Part shown: positions 23,391-34,624 of the stretch, one piece after another
Layout: each line of letters begins with the position of its first letter
Position numbering within the stretch: position 1 is the stretch's first letter
Origin: Manis javanica
Taxonomy: Eukaryota; Chordata; Mammalia; Pholidota; Manidae
Reading direction: 5' to 3'
DNA: 64,000 nt
Assembly (NCBI RefSeq): GCF_040802235.1
Contig: NC_133157.1
Coordinates: forward strand, 23,701,501 to 23,765,500
The notes under the pieces: model-generated
Databases searched by the model: none
Seen by the model: only the letters and a program-made list of their open reading frames with translations
What the model was told of the DNA's origin: nothing
Made by a program: the position numbers and the translations under genes

Positions 23391-24900
23391 GGGGAGGGTA
23401 CTGGGCAAATAGCTTCTGCTTGTTACTGTGCTGAGTTTATGATGCCAGTAGAACATTCCAGTGAAGATATTCAACCGAAAGTTGTACATGCAAGCCTGGA
23501 ATTCAGACGTGAAATGATGGCTGAACATACAGATTTAGTAGTTTGTGGTCAAGTTGTGGCTTTGGCAGCCGTGTTAAAACAACCTGGTAGCTAGGCATCT
23601 AAAATGAAGATACTGTTGGTGATGCACAGCACCCCCTGAGATCTAGCACAGGAGGGGAATCAACAGTGTGTTTGATTTCACTTCATGTGAGCACATGAGA
23701 AGGAGGGTAGAGCTGTGTAGGGTGCATTAGCTTTCTCCTCCAGAATGGAGGTCAGGGGGCCTATTGAGCACAGGACCCAGGCAGGGTCCTCTAGCCACCA
23801 CCACCCATTTGCTTCAGAGTGATGGGTGCTGCAGCAAGTCTTTATAGTAGGCCCCAGGCTGAAATCAGAAGCACCCCTTTTAGTTTTACTATGCAGTTGT
23901 GCCAGCCCAACCACAGAACATCCCATCTTGGTTGATTAAGGGGAGGAAAAACTAAGTGTTGGTTAAAGTTCTAAAATGATGCCAGTCCTAGAGATATGAA
24001 ACTCTGTTGTAGCCATCAGGGTTAAGCCTTACAAGGCAGCTCATGTACTTTCCAGGCTGCTTTCCAGCTGGTAAGCGAATATTTCTGTACTGCACGTGGT
24101 AAAGAGAGCTCAGCCTGGTGCAAGGACAGTTTGTTCCAACAGAGTTTTTTAGGTCAGTTCCAACACGCCTTTGAATCCTCTACCTCCAGAGTGATTCACT
24201 TCCATTTCCTCTTTTGCCAAGTAGGGGAAATAGCAATCCCTCCTTCTCATCCTTAGTAAATGTTGTGAGGACAAATATTTTCAGTGAGATGGAGAGTTTG
24301 CAACCATATGAACAGTGAGCTCCTGGAGCGAAGACCCTGCAGCTTCTACTGTGGAGAATGACAACGAGTAGACACTCAAGATACTGAATAAGCAGGTCCT
24401 TGAGGAATAATTTACTCCAAATGTTGTTGCATAGACTTTTTAATGTTGTGGGCCATACAACAGACGCTGGCTATCTTAAAGAAGCAAGATTATTGGCAGC
24501 TATGCTAAGATCATCCCTCTTTTTCCTTTTTCATTGGCTACTGGATATAATAAATAAGCTTCATACATGAAGTTCATTTTATTTTTTATTTTTTTCTTAT
24601 ATATACCTTAATAGATGGGAAACTCTGCTAAGCTGTGTGAACCTAGTCCAATACGCATTGTTGAGTTGTATTTCTGGAAATGTAGTTTCAGGGCATAAGT
24701 GTTTGAATTTTTCCAGTTCTAGCAGAAGCCATTATGCTAAACCCTGCAAAGTGCATTGAAAAATGGGTGGAACCAAAGTGGGAGGTAAAAACAAAGCTAT
24801 GATCAAATTTTTCCTCAGATCATGTTTTTTTAGTTTTTTCTTCAGTAGAAAATTCTTGGATTTTATTTCTAACACTGAATTTCCATACTCCATTTTTGAA
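23391..24900. other. Unassigned sequence
   Basis: Unique-looking, with no supported gene. 24390-24480 may hold a small DNA-transposon remnant ('gtgggccatacaacagac'). Confidence 0.3.
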
Positions 24901-24904
24901 TTGC

Positions 24905-25030
24905 TTGTGTATGCCAGCGTGTGCCCATGTGTGTATGAATGTTGGTATGTCAGAATGTGTACCCAAGCTTGGCTGGAGTAAATGTGTGGGGCTGTGTGCC
25001 TGTGTGTATGTGTGTGGATAGGTGTGGGTG
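24905..25030 (+). repeat. Degenerate TG-rich simple repeat
   Basis: Interrupted TGTG runs (GTGTGCCCATGTGTGTATG, TGTGTGTATGTGTGTGG). Frames on both strands reflect the low complexity. Confidence 0.75.
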
Positions 25031-26515
25031 TATTTTCCTTGTGGATGTGCTGGTCTGATAGAAGAAGCTCTTAGACCCCACAAGAGCTGCATGCTTATTA
25101 GGAGAGCTCTTTGTTAGGTTTCTCAGCACATGCATTTGCAGCATTAAAAAGTGTAGGCACCAGGATAGCCACAGAAGAACCCTCCATGAACTATTCTGGG
25201 TCTCGCCAAATACCTTTAATTTTCTATTGTGTTTAAGGACAATGCATGGTCTTGCACAGTTGTGTCTGCTAATGCTCATCTGCTCAGTGGCCCTGAAAGA
25301 CAGACCATCACCTCGTAGAAATCAACTCAGAGGCTGAACCAGCATCCACCGACCTTACTTGAATCATACATTTCACTGGAGAGTTTTGTTTGTCTGTTTG
25401 CTTTCCTCCTGGCTCACTCTTGGCTCAGACTCAAGATAAACGTGGCTGCCTTTCTGCCTGCTGTGCTTAATTTTCTGTGGTACCTAAAATGCTGGATTTG
25501 TAGCCTTTTTCGTTTGGCTGTGGTTTGGCTTCTCCTTTCCAATTGAATGTTCAAGTTTCCTCTGTGTGCAGGACTCAGAAATGTTTCACTTGAGAGTTTA
25601 AGTTTCATGATTTTAATTATTCACATCGTCTAAACTTGGCTTTGAAATCAACCATATCAGGCATGACAATTCACCCAAGAGTCTGAAATGAAATAAAGAA
25701 AGCAGAGATGGGGAGACATCTGGTGCCAAACCACCCCAGTGAGGTGCCCATATGTTTATGAACAGGGCTGGGGAGGAGGGGACTTGGGAAGAAAAGAAAA
25801 CTAAATGTATGGGCACCTAGGAGGCAAGCCTGGATTTGAGATACATTGTATACTTTATGCTCTTTACCATCCCAGGCATCCTCTTGGAGGTAGGGATTTC
25901 TCAAATGATTTGTCAGCTCCTGCTTGCATTTCTACACCTTGGGTGGGTGCTAGAGTTGCAGTGGTGTGAATAAAAAATCTTTACTCTAACACTTGAGGTT
26001 AGAGGACTCTCTTTCTCCGTTATCCAGTTCTTGTCTCTCTGCCTGTTTTTCTGTATCCCATTAACAAATGCCACCCTGGTTTTATGAACTGAAATGAAAC
26101 CCTGTCAGCTCTTTTTTTCTCTCTCTTTTTTGGCCACCAGTACTTTATTGTTCAACCATTTCCTGCCTACAATATGTGGGTTTTTTCTAAAATGAAGCAT
26201 CAGTGTAATATTCAGAATTCTACAGTGTCAGGTACAGAAAGGTACCATGAACACATCGATTCTGAAACTGTAAAACTAGAAAAGAGGAAGCTCCTCCAGT
26301 CTCTTAATGGCCAAGGCTTTCTCAGATTTGGAACTTTCTGTTAATAAAGTGACATGCTTTGTAGGCAACGAGAACGGGACCTTTTGCATGGGAGAGTAGA
26401 CGCATGTAAAAATTATTTGTCTGATTACAAAGGTAAAAATGTTGGAAAGAGGACACAACAGAAAACAAAACTCATGCGTTTCCTAACCAACCCAAAACAA
26501 TTCTATTATAATTTT
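25031..26515. other. Unassigned sequence
   Basis: No recognised repeat or coding exon. Minus frames at 25414-25904 overlap and show no domain. Confidence 0.35.
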
Positions 26516-26519
26516 AGTA

Positions 26520-26615
26520 TATTTCCTCTCCTTCCCTCCTCCCTCCCTCCCTCCTTGCTTCCCTCCTTTCCTTCCTTCCTCCTTCTTTTCTTGTTTTGTT
26601 TCTATTTTCTTCTTT
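26520..26615 (+). repeat. Pyrimidine-rich (CTTCC)n/(CCTT)n tract
   Basis: A polypyrimidine low-complexity run of CCTCC, CTTCC and TTCTT steps. Confidence 0.9.
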
Positions 26616-27384
26616 TCTTTATACACATTTCTGAAAACATTCTGTTTTCAGTGTCTTGGACAGAACAATTCTCGAGATACAATCTCAAAGCAAAATTATT
26701 TCATCTCTTCCACTGTCTTTTTTAATTAATTGCAAGGAGTAGTTCTTCCCCTGCCCTGAAATGAAATGCGGGGCAGTCTCATGCCTGCTCTGAGCACGCC
26801 CAAGAGGTAAGAGAGCTGATGGTCCCTTCCACAACACACGCAACTGCAATTCAGAAATTCCGCTTTCCAGTCCCTTATAGAATCTGAACTCGGATTTAAA
26901 GTTGTCTTCTGCGCTTCCCCAGCTAGGCTGGCTGCCACAGGAAGACTTCAGAGAGGCCAAGTGGGGCGGAGAGCAGTTTGCTTCCACTCTGTTTTCACTT
27001 CCACTCCATTTTCGCCTTTCACTCCCACTTCTGTCCATTTCTGACATCTCCAGGATTGGATGCAGGGTCGGAGCTCCGCTTCTTACTGACTGGCACTGTC
27101 CCCGGCAGGCTTCCCTCTTGCTGGACTGGGCAGATGTCTAAAGTCAAGGCTCTCATTGGCCTCCCAGGTGTTCTTCAGGGTAGGCTTGGTCCTTGCCCCA
27201 AGAGCTTTTATCTGCAGTCCCCTTGATGTTGGCGATTGCTCTCCTTCTTCAGTTCCTACATCTCCTTTCGCAGCCCTAGTCATTCAGCACTACCCCAGCT
27301 TCTCCATAGCTGGGTCTGTCTACCCTCCAGGAGTACTGTTGGATACGGTTTGTGAGATAGTAGGAAAATATATATATTGATCTC
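26616..27384. other. Unassigned, locally GC-rich sequence
   Basis: 26730-27280 is GC-richer, with frames open on both strands (minus 26685-27047, 120 codons; plus 26902-27226). Neither has a recognisable domain. No CpG island is evident by eye. Confidence 0.35.
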
Positions 27385-28225
27385 TGCCCCCAGATGCTGG
27401 CACAGAGCTTCTAAAATCCTTGTGATTTTCTAAATGATAAGAGCACTAGGAGCATCTCTTGTTCCAATATTTGGTCATTGACCCTGTCCCTGACACAAGG
27501 CTCCTGAAATCCTTGTAAACTACTAAGTGATAAGGGAACTGGGAGCATCTTTTGTTCTAATGTGGCAACTCCCGGTGGCTCTAGAGAGGGGCTGGTCACC
27601 AAAAAGATGGAGCCATGATTAAAAGCTTGGAATTTTTAGCTTACCCCTTGTACTCCAGAGAGGGAAGAAGGGATGAAACAGAGTTAATAATTTGATCATG
27701 CCTACATGAGAAAACCACCGTAAAATCTCAGTAGGATGGGGTTCAGAGAGAACAAGAGGACGTGTCCAATTTGGTGAACACACACATGCCAGGAGGGTGA
27801 GGCACTGCAATTCCACAGGGACAGAAGCACCTGTGCTCAGGACCCTCGCAGACCTTGCCCCAGGTGTCTCTGCATCTGGCTGTTCGTCTGTATCTTCTAC
27901 CATATCCTTAACTAACTTGATAAATGTAAGTATTTCCCTGAGTCCTGTGAGCTGCTCTAGCAATGGCTTGAATGAGGAGGGGTTGGGGGAACCTCTGACT
28001 TAGAGTTGATAGGTCAGATAGGTCAGGAGGTCCCCTGGACTTGAGATTGCACCTGAAGTGTGATGGGGGCAGCCTCACCAGTGGGACAAGACTGAGCCCT
28101 GCACCTGTGGGATGTGATGCTGTCTCTAGGGTGATAGTGTCAGAACTGAGTTAAATTGTAGGACACCCAGCTGGTGACACAGAGAATTGCTTGGTGTGGG
28201 AAAAAAAACCCACCTACAGTGTTGT
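27385..28225 (+). mobile_element. Old ERV LTR with internal tandem duplication
   Basis: A continuous match by memory to a long mammalian LTR. In order: 'gctggcacagagcttctaaaatccttgtga', 'aactcccggtggctctagagaggggctggtcaccaaaaagatgg', 'catctggctgttcgtctgtatc', 'ccctgagtcctgtgagctgctctagcaa', 'agtgtcagaactgagttaaattgtaggacacccagctggtg', 'gagaattgcttggtgtggg'. The overlapping ORFs on both strands (27411-28003) are LTR sequence. I do not trust my memory for the family name. Confidence 0.75.
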
Positions 28226-28560
28226 GAACCTGGCAGTAATGTGAGAGCAAAGGAGAAACACAGGAGAAGACTTACCTTTTCTTACTCAGGACTCGCTCCC
28301 CATGCTGGTTCTATCTCACTCCCTCTTGAGGTTCTGCTCAATAGGAAACACACATGCTTTGCTCCTGCAGGAGAGCCTGCCATCCCATACAACCATTCAC
28401 TTCCCCCGCCAGAGGGGCTGGCCACGCTGGCCTCTCCATGGAGACTTTCCACTATGTGACTCCCCCGTGTATAACCATGTGTCAAGTTTCTGGATGGTCC
28501 TGTTGACTCTCTTCTCAGTAGGTTTGAGATGAGTTTCAGACACTCTCACCAACCTCCAAA
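28226..28560. other. Unassigned sequence
   Basis: Modestly GC-rich. Overlapping short frames on both strands, none with a domain. Confidence 0.3.

Positions 28561-28562
<2 letters not shown>

Positions 28563-28592
<30 letters not shown>
28563..28592 (+). repeat. (AC)15 microsatellite
   Basis: Fifteen perfect AC units, followed by CTAAACAC. Confidence 0.98.
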
Positions 28593-28595
<3 letters not shown>

Positions 28596-28959
28596 AACAC
28601 TTTGTGGACACACATGGAGGTCACACACATCACAGTGACGGTTCTCTCCAAAGAAATTCTCACCCAATTCCTCTTTGTTTACTTCGGAAGTTGGATCTTT
28701 TCATACTCCAAAGTAGGTGAGGAATTCAAGAGTCATGAAACCTTTCTATGGCCACTTCTTTAGAAGTTTGCATCCTGATTCAGAACCTCACTTTGAAACG
28801 TTACATCTGTCGAATCTTGGTGACAGTTGAAACGTTATGATTTAACATTTGTACCAGCTTTTATAATCCGTATTTCCAAATAGTGTTTAACTTGATAATG
28901 ATCCTGTATCATTATTTATTTTTTAAAATAATGGTGTTTCATGGTGCTTTAGAACTAGT

Positions 28960-29455
28960 ATTAGTTTCCTGTTGCTGCTATTAAAAATTCCTATAAATTT
29001 TGTGGCTTAAAACAATACAGATTTATTCTCTTCTTGTTTTGGAAGTCAGAAGTCCAAAATCAGTCTCAGTTGCCTAAAATCAAAGCACTGGCAGGGCTGT
29101 GCTTCTCTGAGAGCTTCAGGAGACAATCTGAGTCCTTGCCTCTCCCAGCCGCCTGCATTCCCTGGCGTGTGGCCCTGCGTAGCTCGGGCCTCTTTGCTCG
29201 CTCCCCCTCTGCCTCCACGGTCCTGTTGCCTGCCCTACCCTAACCTTCTTCCCTCCCTCTTATAAGCCCCCTTCCGATTACATTGTATCCCTCAGGATAA
29301 TCTCTCCATCTTGACATCCTTAACTGTATCTGCAGATTCCCGTCTGCCATGTAAAGTAACATATTCACAAGTCCTGAGGATTAGATTCTGGGTGGGTTTT
29401 TTTTTGGCGGGTGGTATGGTGGGGGAGACATTATTCAGCCTAGTATACCCATGTT
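28960..29455 (+). mobile_element. Mammalian-wide interspersed repeat ('agtttcctgttgctgctat..')
   Basis: It starts 'gtattagtttcctgttgctgctattaaaaattcc', has 'gtggcttaaaacaatacagatttattctctt', 'ggaagtcagaagtccaaaatcag', 'cccttccgattacattgtatccctcaggataatc', and ends 'gacattattcagcctagtatac'. A familiar, nearly full-length copy. Family name uncertain. The ORF at 29034-29243 lies within it. Confidence 0.8.
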
Positions 29456-31400
29456 TTGGATGTTTCACAGTTTAACTAACATAACATTAAAGTCTTTGTT
29501 TTAAATATTATAAACAGTGCTGCAATGAGTTTCCCTATAAATGAAGCATTTTTATGAGTTTCTCTGATGGTTTCCTCAGTGTAAATTCCTCAAGTGGATT
29601 TATTGGGTAAGAACATTTTGAGGGCTGTTGATTCATCTCACCAAATGCCCTTCCAGAAAGATCTGATAAATTTGTGACTCCACAAGTTATAAGGAGTCTA
29701 CCCTTACCAGCACTGAGAGTCCTTCTTGCTTTTTTGGTCAACTTGATAGCTAAAAATGGTATTTCCTGTGTGTTTTTGATTACTAGTAGACCGAAGACTT
29801 GTCATATGTTTATTGGCCAAATGAATTTCTTCCATAAAACAGGTCTTCATTGCCTTTGGCCACTTTTATGCAGTATTATGTTCAAGAACTGAGAGCTTTA
29901 TAGACAAATGTGTCTGGTTTTGATACTTTTTTTTCAGCCTAGCTGTGAGACCTTGTGCAAATAACATAGCTATCTCAGTATTCTTGCTGTGTATATACAA
30001 ATACAAACCCCAGCTCTACAGTGTGAGGTTTAAGTGGGATGTTGGATGTAGAGCAACTGCATGGATGTTAGCACTTGGCGAAAAGGGCTGTTGTATTGCT
30101 CCTATTATGACTATGCTAATAGGTGTTAGAGAAAAAGGAGTTGTAAAATGTACTTTTATATTAAAAAAACACTAAACCCTTTTGTGTATATTTCTTGAAA
30201 ATGTTTTTCTTATTTCTTATTTTTCTTCTGTTTTTGTATGTACTTTATGTTAAGCTGTCTACTAGTTTGTGATCAAGTCTTACCATTGGTTATTTCTTTC
30301 ATTTATTTTAGTTTTAGAAGTTATGCCCTATTTTCAAGATAATTTAAATATATACTGTTATTTTCATTTTTAGCAGTTGTTTTCCATGTTTTCATATAAA
30401 TCTATAAAACATCTGGAATTTGAATTGCTTGATATGTAAGATAAGGGTTAGATAAAAGTTTATTTCTCCCCATATTTTTAGCCACATTTCAGATATCATT
30501 TGGTGAATATTATATTTTTTATGCATTGAATTTTGCTGCTTATATTGTTATATACTAAGCTCTATAGTACTTAAAGATTGTTCTAGAACTTTCTGTTATG
30601 TTTTGATATAGCTATCTAGACTTAGGACAATATGATCCTATTTTAATAATAATAGTATTATATATGTTTTAGTAGGCAAACTCCCTCTCATTTCTCCTGT
30701 TTTAAATTTATTCTTAGCTATTTACTCATCTACTCATTCTCTTCTGAATAACTGTAACCATTTTCTTAATGTAAAAACCCCACTACTGCCATGATAAGCT
30801 TATTGATAAAGTTAGGAAGATCTGACATCCTTATTCATTTGTCTCATCTGGGAACTTCAAATCTCTCTTGACTTTGTAAAATTTTCTTTTGAGCCCCTAT
30901 AAAACTCTGAAATTTCATTTCCATAGATCACATAATTTTATTAAAGCTACCTAGGAATATATTTTCGTGCAATAATAATAATAAATCTTTTTCCACCATA
31001 TTTTTAAAATGCTGCTATATAGGAAATTTATTGACTTTCATTCTTAATCTTATTTGGTAATTCACAGAGCTCTCTTCTTCAGCCTAATAGTTTGTTGGCC
31101 TTTTTTCTTTAGTTTTAAACTATATAGTCAATCATAAAAAATAATAATTTTAGATTCTTTTGACTAGGATCCTTGCTTTATTCTTCTGATTCTTGCTTTA
31201 CTGTGTTGGCTAAGATGTCCAGAAGAAATGCCGAGCATCAGTGTCCCTGGTGGGTTCCCATATCCTTTTCCTTATATTAGTTGTGTTTCTGGCATTCCAC
31301 CATGAAGTAGAGCAAAGTAGGTTTCCTCCTCATATAGGTACTCAGAGATTGTTCTAATTACCTCCTTGCAATATCTTCCTTAGAGTCATTGGAAAAAAAA
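29456..31400 (-). mobile_element. Old L1, antisense, 3' part and ORF2
   Basis: 29470-29830 matches reversed L1 3' ORF2 ('aaatattataaacagtgctgcaatgag', 'gtaaattcctcaagtgg', 'ccagcactgagag'). 30400-31400 matches reversed internal ORF2 ('ttgactttgtaaaattttcttt', 'gctacctaggaatatatttt', 'tgccgagcatcagtgtccctgg', 'tttctggcattccaccatgaag'). It is strongly diverged and frames are destroyed. A small MIR-like interruption is possible at 29890-30130 ('gcctagctgtgagaccttgtgcaaataacatagctatctcag'). Confidence 0.7.
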
Positions 31401-31449
31401 TGTATGCCAATAACCCAGAAATATAGCAGATACCTTTATGCCATTTGAG

Positions 31450-31650
31450 CGGCATTTTAGTTCACGAAAAGAACGTGCACTTTGCCCTCAGAAGCTTGGT
31501 TTAAACGCTTATTCTAGCACTTACTGGACAGAAAATTAGTACCAACACCTGCAGTTTTTATTGATTTCTATTTATGATGTAGGTAATAATGTTACTTTAT
31601 AAGCTTGTGTGGTAGATTCAATAAGATATGGAAAATACCTAGGCACTGGA
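31450..31650 (-). repeat. MIR SINE, antisense, diverged
   Basis: It runs from 'agaacgtgcactttgccctcagaagcttgg' through 'tgatgtaggtaataatgttac' to 'ggaaaatacctaggcactgga', compatible with a reversed MIR. Confidence 0.55.
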
Positions 31651-32884
31651 CATGGGAGACATCCTGTCCAAATTAGTTTTATTTTACAAAATGTGGTTTG
31701 AAAGCCTGCAGAATAAGTTTTAATAAGAAGGCTAGACCTTGCTGATGACCTCTACGGACTTCAGTTTCTTCTTCTGTTTATATGCAAACTAAATGGACAT
31801 TACGGTCTCCTCTAGTTGGGAAAATTCTGAAAATCCTATTATCCTCCAATCACAGTGCCAAGAGCACCCATTTCTTAGATTCTGCTGCAAAGCGAACGCC
31901 CAGGCAGCCGTTGCCCCAGCAGGATGGCTTGAGAAAGAAGAGGAGAAGCCAGTGGAAGCCTGGGCAGCAGCTGCCTTTTCCACCTCGGCCCTTCCTCAGG
32001 GAGCTGCGCTGCGTGTTGTTGCAGTTGTGCTGTACTGTTCTTCCGCATGCATTCATAGTTAACATTTTTCTTCCAGGCACATTTAAAACGTTTGGCTCAC
32101 ATCTTCCTTGAGCTGTTTTATAAGGGCAGTAACTGAGGCCAGGGTGTGCTCTTGTCAGCAGGCAAAGCACGCAGCAGAGGCTGCCAGAGTTTCCTGCTCG
32201 GGGGCCACCCATCCTTGGCTGCAGGATGCATGGCTGGAGCTCATGGGCAGCTTGCACAGAGCAAGCACTGGGACTTTCTGTTCTCAGGGCTTATGGCTTG
32301 GATTCCACCCTTCAGTCCTGCTGCATTGATCAGTGGAGGCTGTTGTGTTTGCGCTTGTTTGGGATGAGCTAGGAACACATGTCACAGCAGCAGTTCAAGG
32401 CTCTAAGGCTTGGAGCTGGGAAGATGCTCCTTAAAGATTAGCTCGTTCTTCCCTTGTACTAATGCAGACACAAAGTTCCAACAAATCAGCTGCGGGGGAG
32501 GCAGGAATTCCCTTCATCCCACCCTTTTGGAATGGGTAAACATAGACACTGAATGGAGGGCTCCAGCACTGTTTCCCCACCCTCTTTTAAGTCCATGTTG
32601 GCATGAGCTGATCTCTTTTCATGTATTATTTATTGCCAAGGCTATGAGAGGGAGAATCCACAGTAGATCCCTTGAGCTATTTTTTCAGGATTTCCTTTGA
32701 TTGGAAGCTGCTGGCTGTGCCTTTTGCAGCTGGCTCTGTGACAGAGCAGAGGGTTCAGTATGTCCTCCAAGTGACAGCTGCCATGTCAGCACAAAGCAAG
32801 TTCTGGCTGTGAAAGTACCTGGGCACTGTAAAGAACTGCACAAGCAGGTGGCTGTTGTCACTGCTTCACTCACCTACAGGGAGG
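31651..32884. other. Unassigned, fairly GC-rich unique sequence
   Basis: The frames at 31782-32111 (plus, 109 codons), 31793-32062 (plus) and 31850-32257 (minus, 135 codons) overlap one another. None has a domain, and the openness fits the higher GC. No splice pair convinced me. Confidence 0.35.
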
Positions 32885-33016
32885 TGATGTGCTGTTGTGA
32901 GTGGAAAAAACACAGGCTCAAGCCCAGGAGATCCAAGCTCAAGTGTCAGCTCTTGTATTGACTCACAGTATGATCTTGACCTCAGTCTTCTCATCTCTCA
33001 TCTGCAAAATGGCAAC
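32885..33016 (-). repeat. MIR SINE, antisense, left part (split by an insertion)
   Basis: It reads 'gctcaagtgtcagctcttg', 'cacagtatgatcttgacctcagtcttctcatctctcatctgcaaaatgg'. The continuation lies on the far side of the retrocopy at 34641-34700 ('tgtggaagagaatcaatgagaatatgcagaatgtttagcat'), so the 1.6-kb insertion landed inside this MIR. Confidence 0.85.
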
Positions 33017-33032
33017 AAAAATATTCACCCCC
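33017..33032 (+). repeat. 5' target-site duplication
   Basis: AAAAATATTCACCCCC is repeated exactly at 34625-34640. The pair brackets an A-tailed insertion, the hallmark of L1-driven retroposition. Confidence 0.93.
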
Positions 33033-33194
33033 CAACAAAGGGTCTATTTGTTTCTATGCAGAAGATCAAGGCCTAGCTTGGATACCCAGAAAATGAACTA
33101 AGATACGCTATGAGGAGGAGCTTCCGGCATCAGCACTCTCTGGAGGACTTGTGCCGGGGGATGATCATCAAAAAGCCTCCACAGGGATCCGGGC

Positions 33195-33641
33195 GATGCT
33201 GCGGTTGTGGCTGTGTCCACCCCACCATTTCCTGGACTTGCCACTGGAATGAGGAGGGAGATGTCTAGGCTGGCATGTGCATACAGTGAGACAACGAATT
33301 TGACCAGATCTGTACTGTTGGAACTCAACCAGGAGTTGGGAGGGGTGCAAGTTGTAGCACTCCAAAATCTTACGACTATAGACTATCTACGGTTAAAAGA
33401 ACATATGGGATGTGAATAGATCCCAGAAATGGGTTGCTTTAATTTGTCTGATTTCTCTCAGACTTTTCAAGTACAGTTGGACAATACCCATCATATCATA
33501 GACAAATTTTCACAAATGCCTAGGGTGCCTAAACGGTTTTCTTGGCTTCACTGGAGATGGCTGGTAATTATAGATTTGCTTTGTTTATGTTACTGTATTC
33601 CTATTATGTTAATATGTGTGCGCAAGTTAGTAGTTTAAAAC
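33195..33641 (+). pseudogene. Endogenous retrovirus env transmembrane (TM) subunit remnant
   Basis: One reading frame covers, in order, a hydrophobic/small-residue stretch ending Gly-Leu-Ala-Thr-Gly that may be a fusion-peptide remnant, a heptad-like segment with the immunosuppressive-domain position (LQNLTTIDYL), a cysteine loop region (..GCE then GCFNLSD), a Trp-rich membrane-proximal stretch and a membrane-spanning segment (near 33560-33620) with a very short cytoplasmic tail and a stop at 33639-33641. A single in-frame TAG at 33417-33419 breaks it inside the cysteine loop. The expected paired cysteines read Gly-Cys. The arrangement is like the class with a covalently linked TM (alpha/gamma-type). 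The surface subunit is absent. Confidence 0.8.
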
Positions 33642-34282
33642 CTATACATGCTTAAGGTACTCTACAAGAAGATATGTCAAAGAAATAATCAATCCTCCCA
33701 TGTTTTCTTCCATATGCTACCTCTACAGCTTTTCTTCTTCCTTCCTAATTACAACCCTTAAATATAATTCGTGCCTCATATCGAATTTACCGAGTATCAT
33801 AATTCCTCCAGGTGGTAAAGATACCTCGAGACAAGTGCTGGGCATAGAAGCCACAGGGCATAAATCTGCAAAGAAGTAAAAAGCTAACCTTTGCAAACAA
33901 TATGGCTTCTCTCTCACTTACCAACTTTAGATTTCCCTGTATGGCCCCAGAAGATGACTGGTTAGCCAGAGACGGGTAAGATTCCTCAAGGGAGGAACAA
34001 CCTAAGACAGGCACAGTCGCAGGGGGGCCACCAGGTGAGAAATTGGGAAACAACAGTGGTGAAGCTTAGAACCTCACCCCCCACCCCCTGTTTTGAGAGA
34101 AAGCTTCTGGATCCGTGGATGTTTTATTGCCCTTGTCTAGCTCGGATTAGCACATAGTCTACAGGCACACACCTGATCATCTACAATTGCTCTCTTACAA
34201 CACTAAACTATGTTTTCTACCTTTATCTCGCATCTACCTACCACTTCAGCATTTTATTAAAAATAAAAATAATAATAATAAT

Positions 34283-34293
34283 AAAGGGAGAAA
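34283..34293 (+). promoter_or_regulatory. Polypurine tract
   Basis: AAAGGGAGAAA directly precedes TGTGGGATCCAC, the likely 5' end of the LTR. This is the position where retroviruses prime plus-strand DNA synthesis. Confidence 0.75.
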
Positions 34294-34415
34294 TGTGGGA
34301 TCCACATATAAATCAAGTATAAAAATCAAATGAATATTCATATTTGACCTGATTGTTTATAGTTCATAATGCGTGATCAAAACCGAAAGTTTCTGTGATG
34401 ACTGCCCTTGTACTG

Positions 34416-34475
34416 TTTACCATGTAAGAACTTATTCACTATGTAAGAATTCGTTCACCGTGTAAGAACTTGTTC
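34416..34475 (+). repeat. Tandem ~18-bp repeats in the U3
   Basis: Three units share the order TTCAC(T/C)(A/G)TGTAAGAA, with a fourth degenerate unit (TTCGTTATGCTTCAGAAG). Retroviral U3 tandem repeats often are enhancers. No function is shown here. Confidence 0.75.
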
Positions 34476-34592
34476 GTTATGCTTCAGAAGATTGGAGACT
34501 GACGAGAATTAGGCTTGAGATGGATTAATGATTGTGAATTGAGCATTGACCCCCCTATACAGAATTTTATTGTTGTTAACAACCATTTGATC

Positions 34593-34598
34593 AATAAA
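34593..34598 (+). terminator. Polyadenylation signal of the retroviral RNA
   Basis: AATAAA lies 17 bp before the start of the A-run, a normal spacing for cleavage and polyadenylation. Confidence 0.8.
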
Positions 34599-34624
34599 TA
34601 TGAGAGATGCCCTCTAAAAAAAAA

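Larger units (their letters stand above)
34294..34615 (+). repeat. ERV LTR, U3-R part
   Basis: It begins with TG after the polypurine tract. It contains about three tandem units of ATGTAAGAA-type sequence at 34416-34475, then AATAAA at 34593-34598, and ends about 17 nt later in an A-run. U5 is missing, as expected for the 3' end of an RNA. From memory, this LTR end is common in pangolin genomes. Confidence 0.8.
33033..34624 (+). mobile_element. Retroposed, polyadenylated endogenous-retrovirus RNA (env remnant + U3-R)
   Basis: About 1.59 kb flanked by an exact 16-bp target-site duplication and ending in an A-run just after an AATAAA signal. Order: a leader-like segment (33033-33194), an env transmembrane-subunit frame (about 33195-33641), about 640 bp of 3' sequence with no frame of note, a polypurine tract (34283-34293), and a U3-R LTR part (34294-34615). 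There is no U5 after the poly(A) site and no gag or pol. That structure is what L1 machinery produces from a spliced or internally deleted retroviral transcript, not what an integrase makes. No functional virus is encoded. Confidence 0.85.

Noticed and set aside
31850..32257. 135-codon minus-strand ORF
   Set aside because: Overlaps open plus-strand frames of similar length in GC-rich DNA, with no domain.
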